Part shown: positions 36,418-44,493 of the stretch, piece after piece
Position numbering within the stretch: position 1 is the stretch's first letter
How the letters are laid out: every line of letters begins with the position of its first letter
Assembly: GCA_029552825.1 (NCBI GenBank)
Contig: JAKPDL010000177.1
Coordinates: forward strand, 1-57,093
DNA length: 57,093 nucleotides
Direction: 5' to 3'
From: Bacteroidota bacterium
Lineage (GTDB): Bacteria; Bacteroidota; Bacteroidia; Bacteroidales; VadinHA17
Translations under genes and position numbers: made by a program
The notes under the pieces: model-generated
Told to the model about the DNA's origin: nothing
The model's database searches: none
Seen by the model: the letters and a program-made list of their open reading frames with translations, nothing else

Positions 36418-36959
36418 GACTCATCTGTTTAATAATACGGCATAAAAATACGAATAAATGTGAAGCGAATGTCTGACATATATATTGAATATGTGCTCAC
36501 CCCCCAACCCCCCTGGGAGGGGGGCAACCCCCCAACCCCCCTGGGAGGGGGGCAACCCCCCTGGGAGGGGGGCAACCCCCCAACCCCCCTGGGAGGGGGG
36601 CTGGTATTTTCTATTTAATTGTAAACCTGTTTTAGGATGTGACAGGGTCATAATTATCTTACAGGAAATGCAAAGAGGAGCTTATATGATGTCTTATCAT
36701 GTTTTAGGTTAACATTTTTCATATTTTTGTCAACCTGTTTCATTTCAGAAAAGCTGATGAACCGGGGCTGCCTGAAAAGATGTGTATTATGAAAGAATAA
36801 AAAAATTTTAAAGCTAAAAGATTTTATATCAATAAGTTCTCTCTTAAGGGATTCAGTGGTGAAAACAAAAAGAGGCTTTTAAAATACGGCCAAAATTTAA
36901 AATGAGAATTAATAACAAGCGATAATATTTATATTCAATTATTTGTAAACCACATACAT
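36418..36959. other. Intergenic gap of 542 bp between the SDR gene and ubiE
   Basis: Apart from the GC-rich hairpin cluster at 36501-36601 it holds little. A -7-like TATTTTTG is at 36722-36729 with no matching -33 box. An 8-codon frame (ATG at 36686, stop 36710-36712) follows a GAGGAG at 36675-36680. The 16-base string ATTCAGTGGTGAAAAC at 36851-36866 is shared with the gap at 7666. No RNA gene was recognised. Confidence 0.5.
36501..36601. repeat. Cluster of four GC-rich hairpin repeats
   Basis: Four copies of CCCCCCTGGGAGGGGGG lie at 36508-36524, 36536-36552, 36556-36572 and 36584-36600, linked by CAA or by CAACCCCCCAA. Each can fold as a 6-bp G-C stem with a TGGGA loop, and the G runs could also form quadruplexes. 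Similar C6AAC6...G6 intergenic repeats are scattered in many Bacteroidota genomes; their role is unknown. The spurious reading frame across them is not coding. Confidence 0.85.
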
Positions 36960-37679
36960 GTGAAAGATACCCCAGATGCCAATAATAAGGAAGTCGAATC
37001 AATGTTTGATTCGATTGCAAAGCATTATGATTTTCTAAACCGTTTATTATCATTTGGTGCTGATATTTACTGGCGGAGAAAGGCAATAAGAATTATCAGT
37101 GAATATCTTAAACCAACATATATACTTGATGTTGCATGTGGTACGGGTGATTTTTCGATAGAAGCTGCAAAACTTAACCCGGTTAAAATTACAGGCATAG
37201 ATATTTCGGAAAAAATGCTTGACACAGGAAGGGACAAGCTCAGCAAGAAGGGTCTTACCCATAAAATTGAACTCCTGCGGGGTGATTCCGAAAACCTTCC
37301 TTTTGATGACAAACAATTCGACCTTGTTATGTGCGCCTTTGGAGTAAGAAATTTTGGCGACAGAATGAAGGGACTGAAAGAAATGTCAAGAGTACTAAAA
37401 AATGGAGGTATGGTGATGATTCTGGAATTTACAAAACCTGCAGGAAAAATATTCGGAAAGATATATGAACTATATTTTTTCAGGATACTTCCTTTAGTCG
37501 GAAAAATGATCTCAGGAGACCCTTCTGCATATAAATATCTGCCCGAATCGGTATATAATTTTCCTCCAGAGGAAGATTTTGTCAGAATGATGAATGAAGC
37601 AGGTTTTTCGGATATTCATTATACCTCATTCACACGGGGTATTGTAACATTTTACAGGGGATTAAAAATAGAGCAATAA
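36960..37679 (+). CDS. ubiE: Demethylmenaquinone methyltransferase (UbiE/MenG)
   Basis: A 239-residue SAM-dependent methyltransferase for the last step of menaquinone synthesis. The family signature VESMFDSIAKHYDFLNRLLS near the start, the SAM-binding ILDVACGTGDFSIEA, and CAFGVRNFGDRMKGLKEM with the C-terminal YFRILPLVGKMISGDPSAYK are all present. The start is a GTG at 36960, since the only closer ATG (36958) is immediately followed by TGA; an internal ATG at residue 15 would lose part of the conserved N-terminus. Its neighbour porT is a common partner in Bacteroidota. Confidence 0.93.
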   Translation: MKDTPDANNKEVESMFDSIAKHYDFLNRLLSFGADIYWRRKAIRIISEYLKPTYILDVACGTGDFSIEAAKLNPVKITGIDISEKMLDTGRDKLSKKGLTHKIELLRGDSENLPFDDKQFDLVMCAFGVRNFGDRMKGLKEMSRVLKNGGMVMILEFTKPAGKIFGKIYELYFFRILPLVGKMISGDPSAYKYLPESVYNFPPEEDFVRMMNEAGFSDIHYTSFTRGIVTFYRGLKIEQ

Positions 37680-37719
37680 GATCTTGTTGAACAAAACAAA
37701 TATCTGGTTTTAAGAAAAA

Positions 37720-38508
37720 ATGCAATATTTTTACAGCCCTACAGTTTTATATATGTTTCATAATAAAATCTCAGATATTATTTTAGTTCGTGTGAACAGG
37801 GTAATTTTCAGATTATTAGTTGTTTTTGTATTACTGTCATCGTTCTCATCTCTCTTCGGTCAGAAGGCAAAACCGAAAAATGTATCGTGGTACGATGATA
37901 AGTTTTTGCATTTTGGGTTCTGCCTCGGTTTCAATACTATGGATTTTGTCATTACGCCTTCCCAGAAATATCTTGAATCGGATTCACTCTATCCTGAAGT
38001 TTCAATACTTAATCCCGGGATAAATATTCAGATAGTGACTGATATACGACCGGCTGAATATTTCGACATAAGGTTTCTTCCCGGAGTGGCATTTGGACAG
38101 CGAAACGTCAGATTCTATAAAAACAGGGTTCTTGAAAATGAGAGGCAACGACTCGAATCCTCATTCATTGAATTCCCTATTCTTCTGAAGTTCAAAGGAG
38201 AAAGGCTGAATAATGTAAGGCCTTATGTAATTGGTGGAATAAATTACCGTTACGACCTTGCAGGGAAGAAGGAGTATGACGAAGAAAAACCTATTTACCT
38301 TAGAATAAAACGTTCGGATCTCTATTTTGAATTTGGCCCGGGTCTCGATTTTTATCTGCCATACTTTAAGCTATCGGTTGAGCTTAAACTTTCGAACGGC
38401 CTGCGCGATGTACTTGTTCATGAGCCTGCCCCGGGTTATCCTCAGTATGCAAGGGCCATTGAAAAGATGCGTTCACAGATCTGGGTTTTATCATTTCATT
38501 TTGAATAA
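37720..38508 (+). CDS. porT: PorT family outer-membrane protein, type IX secretion-associated
   Basis: A 262-residue outer-membrane beta-barrel protein. A signal-like hydrophobic stretch (FRLLVVFVLLSSFSSLFGQ, about residue 30-48) is preceded by an unusually long N-terminus, so the true start may be the ATG at 37753 or the GTG near 37789. The mature part starts DDKFLHFGFCLGFNTMDFVI, the PorT signature, and continues as beta strands to a terminal aromatic (VLSFHFE). PorT is needed for type IX secretion and gliding in Porphyromonas and Flavobacterium. Position directly after ubiE is conserved. Other T9SS genes are outside the window. Confidence 0.8.
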   Translation: MQYFYSPTVLYMFHNKISDIILVRVNRVIFRLLVVFVLLSSFSSLFGQKAKPKNVSWYDDKFLHFGFCLGFNTMDFVITPSQKYLESDSLYPEVSILNPGINIQIVTDIRPAEYFDIRFLPGVAFGQRNVRFYKNRVLENERQRLESSFIEFPILLKFKGERLNNVRPYVIGGINYRYDLAGKKEYDEEKPIYLRIKRSDLYFEFGPGLDFYLPYFKLSVELKLSNGLRDVLVHEPAPGYPQYARAIEKMRSQIWVLSFHFE

Positions 38509-38510
38509 CT

Positions 38511-40070
38511 GTGGTCAGAGAAGTTGCACTGACACTTGATCCTGAATCCTCGGCTGATGTGGATAAAGTAAAGAAGCTTGCAGCACGGACAGCCGGAGTG
38601 CCTCTGCAGGATATAAGTGAATGGAGAATAATCCACCGCTCAATTGACGCGAGAAGAAAGAACATAAGGGTACATTTCAAAGTACTGATTGCCACAGGTA
38701 CAGACTTACTGGCACCCGAAATAACACCTTTCAGACCCCGGAACGTAACCGGAAAACCCGAAGTGATAATTGTGGGATCAGGCCCTGCCGGACTCTTGGC
38801 GGCACTCCGGCTGATCGAACTGGGGATCAAACCTGTTGTGCTTGAACGTGGTAATGACGTCTCCCTTAGAAAGCGGGATATTGCAAGAATTAGCAGGGAG
38901 CACTCTGTAAACCCCGACAGCAATTATTGTTTCGGAGAAGGAGGGGCAGGGACATTTTCCGACGGCAAACTCTATACACGTTCGCACAAGAGAGGAAATA
39001 ACCTGAGGGTATTTGAACTTCTGTGTTATCACGGAGCAAACCGGAACATACTTTATGAGTCCCATCCACATATTGGTTCAGATAAGCTGCCAGGCATTGT
39101 GCAGAAAATCAGAAAATCCATAACCGATGCTGGAGGCACCATTCTCTTCCAGACAGCTGTAAAAGATTTTATTATTAAGGATAACAAAATTGCAGGTGTT
39201 ACAATCCGTGACGGAAGCAAACTGATGTCGAACCATGTTATACTCGCAACGGGCCATTCGGCAAGGGATATCTATGAAATTCTTTTGAGGAGAAAGATTG
39301 AAATGCAGTTCAAACAGTTTGCAGTGGGGGTAAGAGTTGAGCATCCCCGATTACTCATTGATAATATTCAGTATCACGGTACACAAGCGGTCAGGTATCT
39401 TCCTGCTGCATCTTATAGTCTTGTACGTCAGATTGATGGCAGGGGTGTTTATTCGTTCTGCATGTGTCCGGGTGGATTTGTTATTCCTTCTGCAACATCC
39501 GGAAACGAGGTGGTTTTGAACGGCATGTCGCCTTCATCAAGGAATTCAAAGTTTTCAAATTCGGGCATTGTGGTGGAAGTTAAGGCCGAAGACCTTTCTG
39601 AATATATGAAGTATGAAGCAATGGCTGGCGTAATGTTTCAGGGAGAAATCGAAAGGAAGACCTGGGAGTATGGAGGTAGAACACAAAAGGCACCGGCACA
39701 GAGACTTGCAGATTTTGTTGAGGGGAAGTTCTCTTCGTCGTTGCCGGAAGTGTCGTATTTTCCAGGAGTTACTTCATCAGCTGTACACGAGTTACTGCCA
39801 CCCTTCATAATCAGCAGGCTTCAGAATGGTTTCAGATATTTCGGAAAAGTAATGAAAGGTTTCCTTACCAACGAAGCTGTTGTTATGGCAGTTGAGTCGA
39901 GAACTTCTTCACCGGTCAGAATCCTGAGAAATGAAAATACTCTTGAACATATCAGAATTTCAGGTCTTTATCCCTGTGGTGAAGGAGCAGGCTATGCTGG
40001 AGGTATTGTATCATCAGCCGTCGATGGTATAAGAGTTGCCGAAGCCATTTCATCCAGGATAAAACCATGA
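38511..40070 (+). CDS. FAD-dependent oxidoreductase (COG2509 type)
   Basis: A 519-residue flavoprotein. After an N-terminal region of about 85 residues (VALTLDPESSADVDKVKKLA), the FAD-binding Rossmann loop EVIIVGSGPAGLLAALRLIE appears, followed by ERGNDVSLRKRDIARI. The motif CFGEGGAGTFSDGKLYTR and a C-terminal YPCGEGAGYAGGIVSSAVDG closing the FAD site are characteristic of this uncharacterised dehydrogenase family. It starts with GTG 2 bp after the porT stop, so the two are almost certainly co-transcribed. No substrate can be assigned. Confidence 0.85.
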   Translation: MVREVALTLDPESSADVDKVKKLAARTAGVPLQDISEWRIIHRSIDARRKNIRVHFKVLIATGTDLLAPEITPFRPRNVTGKPEVIIVGSGPAGLLAALRLIELGIKPVVLERGNDVSLRKRDIARISREHSVNPDSNYCFGEGGAGTFSDGKLYTRSHKRGNNLRVFELLCYHGANRNILYESHPHIGSDKLPGIVQKIRKSITDAGGTILFQTAVKDFIIKDNKIAGVTIRDGSKLMSNHVILATGHSARDIYEILLRRKIEMQFKQFAVGVRVEHPRLLIDNIQYHGTQAVRYLPAASYSLVRQIDGRGVYSFCMCPGGFVIPSATSGNEVVLNGMSPSSRNSKFSNSGIVVEVKAEDLSEYMKYEAMAGVMFQGEIERKTWEYGGRTQKAPAQRLADFVEGKFSSSLPEVSYFPGVTSSAVHELLPPFIISRLQNGFRYFGKVMKGFLTNEAVVMAVESRTSSPVRILRNENTLEHIRISGLYPCGEGAGYAGGIVSSAVDGIRVAEAISSRIKP

Positions 40071-40077
40071 TGACAGA

Positions 40078-40860
40078 TTAATCAGATTGCTCTTGTTTTC
40101 TTCTTCTGAATTCGTAAAAGACTATTGATGCTGCCATTCCTGCATTTAGCGATTCTACACCGTATTGTAAAGTTTTGAAAGCCGGAATGGTAAGTCTTGC
40201 AGTTACATAAGGGGTAAGGTTTTCAGATATGCCCTTCGATTCGTTTCCCAGAAGTATGATTCCTTTTTTCCCCAGAGGATGCTCATAAATAGGGCAACCG
40301 TCAAGGTAGGTGCCGAAAACGTCTGCACCTTTCTTTCGGGCATAATCCAGAAATTCATCAAGATTCCTGTAAAGTACATTTACATTCAGCAGGGCGCCCA
40401 TAGTGGCCTGAACAACTTTCGGATTGTAAACGTCCACACTATTCTCAGAGCAAACAATGTTCTTTATCCCGAACCAGGCCGCAGCCCGTATAATGGTACC
40501 CAGATTTCCAGGATCCTGTATTGTGTCGAGAGCAACAGAAAGGTCATCAAGTATGGTATCGGCATGAAATTCTTTATCAGGCATCTTTACTACTGCCAGA
40601 GCATTGTGAGGACTCTTCATGGTACTGACCTTTCTCAGTTCATCAAAAGTAACCGGGATTACTTCGTAATCTTTGATCATTTGCTTTTTACCCAGACCTG
40701 CGATATATTCAGGTTTTGCAATCAGCATGACAATTTCGGCTCCGGCAGCCATGAACTCCTTCACCATCTTGTCACCCTCAATAACAAACATCCCTGTTTC
40801 CTCCCTTGCCTTTTTCTTCTGAAGAGATATGATAAACTTCTGTTTGTTTTTACTGAGCAT
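40078..40860 (-). CDS. TrmH/SpoU-family RNA 2'-O-methyltransferase
   Basis: A 260-residue SPOUT methyltransferase. An N-terminal substrate-binding domain (about 1-95) is followed by the knotted catalytic domain with motifs I-III: LDTIQDPGNLGTIIRAAAWF, IILLGNESKGISENL and LTIPAFKTLQYGVESLNAGM with the family's NxGMA-type end. It methylates ribose in rRNA or tRNA; similarity is strongest to the RlmB/TsnR group, but the target nucleotide is not predictable. It diverges from the TamA-like gene. A 7 bp gap separates it from the convergent flavoprotein gene. Confidence 0.9.
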   Translation of the reverse strand: MLSKNKQKFIISLQKKKAREETGMFVIEGDKMVKEFMAAGAEIVMLIAKPEYIAGLGKKQMIKDYEVIPVTFDELRKVSTMKSPHNALAVVKMPDKEFHADTILDDLSVALDTIQDPGNLGTIIRAAAWFGIKNIVCSENSVDVYNPKVVQATMGALLNVNVLYRNLDEFLDYARKKGADVFGTYLDGCPIYEHPLGKKGIILLGNESKGISENLTPYVTARLTIPAFKTLQYGVESLNAGMAASIVFYEFRRRKQEQSD

Positions 40861-40889
40861 TTAACGCTTTATTTTGAAGTATTATTAGA

Positions 40890-40897
40890 TATATTTG
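40890..40897 (+). promoter_or_regulatory. Candidate -7 element for the TamA-like gene
   Basis: TATATTTG matches TAnnTTTG and lies 23 bp before the proposed TTG start at 40921. The nearest TTTG (40873-40876) is only 13 bp upstream, shorter than usual. It supports the assigned start. Confidence 0.45.
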
Positions 40898-40920
40898 TAA
40901 AATCACTATCTGACCGAATC

Positions 40921-43272
40921 TTGAAGTATATAATTTCCGATAAAAGTAAGAATTTTATTAAACCCAGAATAGCGTGGGTGTTACTTTTAATTTTTGTAAT
41001 TGCTTGCAATCCTGCAAAATATGTTCCTTCAGGAGAAACACTACTTGATAGGAATTATGTAAAAATCAATAACGAAAGTATAAAGAAAAGTGAAATATTT
41101 CCATATATACGTCAGAAACCAAATAAGAGAATATTTGGCGCCCGTTTTCATCTTGGGTTATATAATCTTTCTAATATAAAAAAAGAAAGATGGCCTCATA
41201 ACTGGTTGAGGAATATTGGAGAAGAGCCAGTTATATTTGACAGGAGCGCTGTTGATAAGTCGGTGGAGCAAATAAGGGCATATCTTATATCAAAAGGCTA
41301 TTTCGACAGCAGGGTTTCAGAAACAATCGAAACCGCAAAAAAACAAACCAAAGTTTATTACGACATAATTCTTAACAGACCATATACTATACATAACATT
41401 ACCTACGAAGTAGAGGATACAACAATTGCTAAGATAGTCTACTTTGATTCGACTGCGTGTTTAATTGAGCGGGGAAAACCTTATGATGTCGAGACTCTTC
41501 AGGCTGAAAGGTCGAGACAGGAGCGTTTTATACGTGATCACGGTTTCTATAATTTTTCAGCTGAGCATATTTATTTCCGGGTTGACAGTACAATTCCAGG
41601 AAGGCAGGTAGATATAATATATGGAATAAGAAACTTTATGAGGATAGGGCACGGTAACAAACCTGTTCTTGTTCCTCATATGCAGTACAAGCTGAGGAAC
41701 ATATATATCTATCCTGATTACAACCCGCGTGATTTTCTTGCAGGCGCTGAAGAGTACCAGAAAAGGCTCGACACTATTGATTACAGGGGATACTTTTTTG
41801 TTACCGCCCAGAAGAGACCTTTAATAAACTATGATCTGCTGATTCAGTCACTTTATCTTCGTCCGGGTTACACTTTCAACCAAACCAGCACTGAAAGGAC
41901 ACATGCAAGGCTGATGTCACTTAGAACTTACAGGCTGGTAAATATTCTTTATAATGAAGTGGAGGAAATGCCCGAAGGAGGTGACTACAGGTATCTTGAC
42001 TGTATTATTCAGCTGACTCCGGTAAGCAGGCAGTCATTTTCGGTAGAGCTTGAAGGTACAAACTCTGGAGGGAACCTTGGAGGGGCACTTAATTTTATTT
42101 ATCAGAACAGAAACCTGTTCCATGGTGCTGAGCAGTTTAACCTTAAACTCAAAGGGGCTTATGAGACTTTCTCCCAGACTACCACCGGGATAAAGAGCAC
42201 CCAGGAGTTTGGCGTTGAAACAAGTCTGCGGCTCCCTAAATTCTTTCTGCCTTTCCTTGAAAGCGAAAATTTCATCAGAAAATATACTCCTTCAACCACA
42301 ATACAGGCAGCATATAACTATCAGAATCTTCCTGTCTACACACGAACCATTGCAAATGCCTCATTCGGGTACCAGTGGAACCAGGATGCCTACCGGACCC
42401 ATATAGTATATCCGGTGCAGATGAACTTTGTCAAAATTCCTTCTATTGAGGAAGAGTATTACAGAAATGTGATAGAAAAGTCGTCGTACCTCATAAACAG
42501 CTACAAGGACGTACTTATAGCCGGTGGCAGTTATTCGTATATTTTCAGCAGACAGAATATAAGAAGGTCGAGGGACAACTGGTTTATGAGAATCAATGTT
42601 GAATCCTCTGGAAATATTCTGCGTACCGCCATGAAACTTGCTGGTGTAAAACCTGTTACTGACTCAGTATATTCTCATTACAACATATTCGGACAACCTT
42701 TTGCACAGTTTGTGAAAGGTGATATAGATATAAGGTATACCAGAATTATAAACGACATAAGTTCAATTGTCTTTAGGGGCTTTGCTGGTGCCGGCATTCC
42801 GTTTAAAAATTCTCTTGCTATGCCTTTTGAAAAGCAATATTTTGAAGGAGGTGCCAATGGCGTCAGAGGATGGCAGGTAAGATCGCTGGGTCCGGGTTCT
42901 TATTCTCCTCCTGAGTCGAAGTACATTAACCAGACAGGGGATATAAAGCTCGAAGCAAATGTTGAATACCGCTTTAAGCTTTTCTGGATTCTCGAAGGGG
43001 CGGTATTTGTTGATGCCGGCAATATATGGGCTATCAGGGAAGACCCTGACCGCCCAGGGGCGAAGTTTAACTTAAACAAATTTTACGATGACATTGCTAT
43101 CGGCACCGGCTTCGGAATGCGCTTCGATCTGAAATTTGTGCTTTTAAGAGCAGATCTGGGGTTTAAATTCCGTGATCCGAAATACACGGGAAGCGACAGG
43201 TGGCTGTTAACCCGCCAGTCGGGTACAGGCAATAATATGGCACTTGTGATAGCTATAGGCTATCCTTTCTGA
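40921..43272 (+). CDS. TamA/BamA-type outer-membrane lipoprotein (TamL-like)
   Basis: A 783-residue Omp85-family protein. From the TTG at 40921 the sequence has a positively charged start, a hydrophobic WVLLLIFVIA and Cys29, a lipobox typical of the TamL subgroup in Bacteroidota. POTRA repeats follow (about 40-330), then a 16-strand barrel with the conserved GVRGWQVRSLGPGSY and a terminal aromatic (IAIGYPF). The open frame extends upstream to 40279, but that part is antisense to the TrmH gene. A -7 element at 40890 supports TTG. Function: insertion or assembly of outer-membrane proteins, usually with TamB, which is not adjacent here. Confidence 0.82.
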   Translation: MKYIISDKSKNFIKPRIAWVLLLIFVIACNPAKYVPSGETLLDRNYVKINNESIKKSEIFPYIRQKPNKRIFGARFHLGLYNLSNIKKERWPHNWLRNIGEEPVIFDRSAVDKSVEQIRAYLISKGYFDSRVSETIETAKKQTKVYYDIILNRPYTIHNITYEVEDTTIAKIVYFDSTACLIERGKPYDVETLQAERSRQERFIRDHGFYNFSAEHIYFRVDSTIPGRQVDIIYGIRNFMRIGHGNKPVLVPHMQYKLRNIYIYPDYNPRDFLAGAEEYQKRLDTIDYRGYFFVTAQKRPLINYDLLIQSLYLRPGYTFNQTSTERTHARLMSLRTYRLVNILYNEVEEMPEGGDYRYLDCIIQLTPVSRQSFSVELEGTNSGGNLGGALNFIYQNRNLFHGAEQFNLKLKGAYETFSQTTTGIKSTQEFGVETSLRLPKFFLPFLESENFIRKYTPSTTIQAAYNYQNLPVYTRTIANASFGYQWNQDAYRTHIVYPVQMNFVKIPSIEEEYYRNVIEKSSYLINSYKDVLIAGGSYSYIFSRQNIRRSRDNWFMRINVESSGNILRTAMKLAGVKPVTDSVYSHYNIFGQPFAQFVKGDIDIRYTRIINDISSIVFRGFAGAGIPFKNSLAMPFEKQYFEGGANGVRGWQVRSLGPGSYSPPESKYINQTGDIKLEANVEYRFKLFWILEGAVFVDAGNIWAIREDPDRPGAKFNLNKFYDDIAIGTGFGMRFDLKFVLLRADLGFKFRDPKYTGSDRWLLTRQSGTGNNMALVIAIGYPF

Positions 43273-43374
43273 ATTTTTTTGTTGAATCTGTTAAGGATTT
43301 TTCTTTTAAAGCTGTAATATCTCCGGAATTTATTATATTGCATTCAGTATGACGCTGCATTTCTGTTTTAGAAA

Positions 43375-44043
43375 ATGAGGTTTATAAGAGACTTTTTTGG
43401 TATGAGTCGCAGTGAGAGAAGAGCCACTCTGCTTCTTTCCGTTCTTATATTTCTTGTAATAATTGTCAGGTTTGCTGCTCCTGCGAGAAAGGTTCCTCTT
43501 GAATATTTCACTCTTTCCGTCAATAGTTTGCTGCCAGCAGATTCTTCTGATTCGGCACGTCGGGAGGATCAGTCTATAGAGCCCGGTCAGCCAGGGAAAA
43601 ATTTTAAAACCTCTCAGGGAGTGGGCTCCGGGAAAGCAATGATAGACCTTAATCTCGCCGATTCTGTGGAACTGGTGAGGTTGCCGGGAATAGGTCCGGT
43701 GCTTGCTTCGAGAATAATTAAATACCGAAACTTTCTGGGAGGGTTTGTGTCAACCAGCCAGCTCGGTGAGGTTTATGGGATAACCGACTCACTTTGCAGG
43801 AAGCTTCTTCCGGTGTTGACGGCAGATACTTCAGCAGTCAGAAAGATATTCATAAATATACCTGGTTTTGACAGATCTCTTCGGCATCCTTATATTTCAA
43901 AAGATGAGGCAGATGCAATAACTGAGCTAAGGGGAAGCGGATATATTTTCAAATCGGTTAATGATCTGGTAGATAAAAATATTTTCAGCAGAGAAAAAGC
44001 AAGGAAGTTAAAGTATTACATTGATTTTTCAGAAGGATTTTAG
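43375..44043 (+). CDS. Membrane-anchored helix-hairpin-helix protein, ComEA-like
   Basis: A 222-residue protein with one N-terminal transmembrane helix (TLLLSVLIFLVIIVRFA, about residue 19-37), a linker, and a tandem helix-hairpin-helix region: DLNLADSVELVRLPGIGPVL (about 95-115) and a second pair around residues 160-215. ComEA-type proteins bind double-stranded DNA at the cell surface during transformation; in many Bacteroidota such proteins are encoded alone. The ComEC homologue in this window is a plausible partner, but the separation of some 25 kb makes the link an inference. Confidence 0.8.
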   Translation: MRFIRDFFGMSRSERRATLLLSVLIFLVIIVRFAAPARKVPLEYFTLSVNSLLPADSSDSARREDQSIEPGQPGKNFKTSQGVGSGKAMIDLNLADSVELVRLPGIGPVLASRIIKYRNFLGGFVSTSQLGEVYGITDSLCRKLLPVLTADTSAVRKIFINIPGFDRSLRHPYISKDEADAITELRGSGYIFKSVNDLVDKNIFSREKARKLKYYIDFSEGF

Positions 44044-44203
44044 TTGTATGCCTCTGGTAATGAAATGTTTTCAGGACTTTTTAATATTATTTTGTAAAAG
44101 GTTGGGTTTTTCGGGAAAATTTATTATATTTAATCAGATAACAGAGTTGAACGGGCATGACAAGCAATATTTACATGGGATCAAATAAAAATGGATAAAA
44201 TAT

Positions 44204-44234
44204 TTTGAAAAAAGTTAATTTTTAATTATTTTTG
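44204..44234 (+). promoter_or_regulatory. Promoter of rpsU
   Basis: TTTG at 44204-44207 and TATTTTTG at 44227-44234 are 19 bp apart, a full consensus match. Transcription should start near 44240, giving a leader of only about 18 nt that contains the Shine-Dalgarno sequence. Confidence 0.8.
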
Positions 44235-44245
44235 CGGCTCAATTC

Positions 44246-44253
44246 AAAAGGAG
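44246..44253 (+). promoter_or_regulatory. Strong Shine-Dalgarno sequence of rpsU
   Basis: AAAAGGAG ends 5 nt before the rpsU ATG and is complementary to the 16S rRNA tail. Most genes in this window, including rplK, rplA, rplL and rpoB, have none, so this one is likely regulatory. It also decides the ATG at 44259 as the start. Confidence 0.85.
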
Positions 44254-44258
44254 TAATT

Positions 44259-44450
44259 ATGATTATTGTACCGATAAAAGATGGTAAAAACATTGACAGA
44301 GCTTTAAAGAAGTTTAAGAGAAAATTTGAAAAGACGGGGATTATTCGTGAGTTGAGAGCCCGTCAGGCTTATGTTAAACCTTCAGATCGTCGCAGGGAGC
44401 AAATTAAGAGGGCTATTTACATTCAGAAGCTACAGCAGCGCGAGGAGTAG
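44259..44450 (+). CDS. rpsU: 30S ribosomal protein bS21
   Basis: A 63-residue basic protein, MIIVPIKDGKNIDRALKKFK onward, with the family's RARQAYVKPSDRRR segment. bS21 binds near the 3' end of 16S rRNA. In Bacteroidota, structural work on the Flavobacterium johnsoniae ribosome showed that bS21, bS18 and bS6 together sequester the anti-Shine-Dalgarno tail, and rpsU with its strong SD is thought to be autoregulated: ribosomes lacking bS21 translate it best. The strong SD and short leader here fit that model. It heads an apparent rpsU-xerC-hpf operon. Confidence 0.95.
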   Translation: MIIVPIKDGKNIDRALKKFKRKFEKTGIIRELRARQAYVKPSDRRREQIKRAIYIQKLQQREE

Positions 44451-44493
44451 AATTTTCGCTGCACATCGATTAAAAATTCATTCTGGTTCCTTC

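Noticed and set aside
36501-36601. Repeat cluster as a CRISPR array
   Set aside because: Spacers are 3-11 bp and nearly identical, units are 17 bp, and no cas genes are present.
36421-36651. A 76-codon minus-strand frame with repeated Pro-Gly-rich units
   Set aside because: It is produced entirely by the GC-rich hairpin repeats; it has no homologous domain or sensible start.
40279-40920. Upstream extension of the TamA-like reading frame
   Set aside because: It is antisense to the TrmH-family gene, lacks protein-like composition, and the signal peptide with lipobox starts at 40921.
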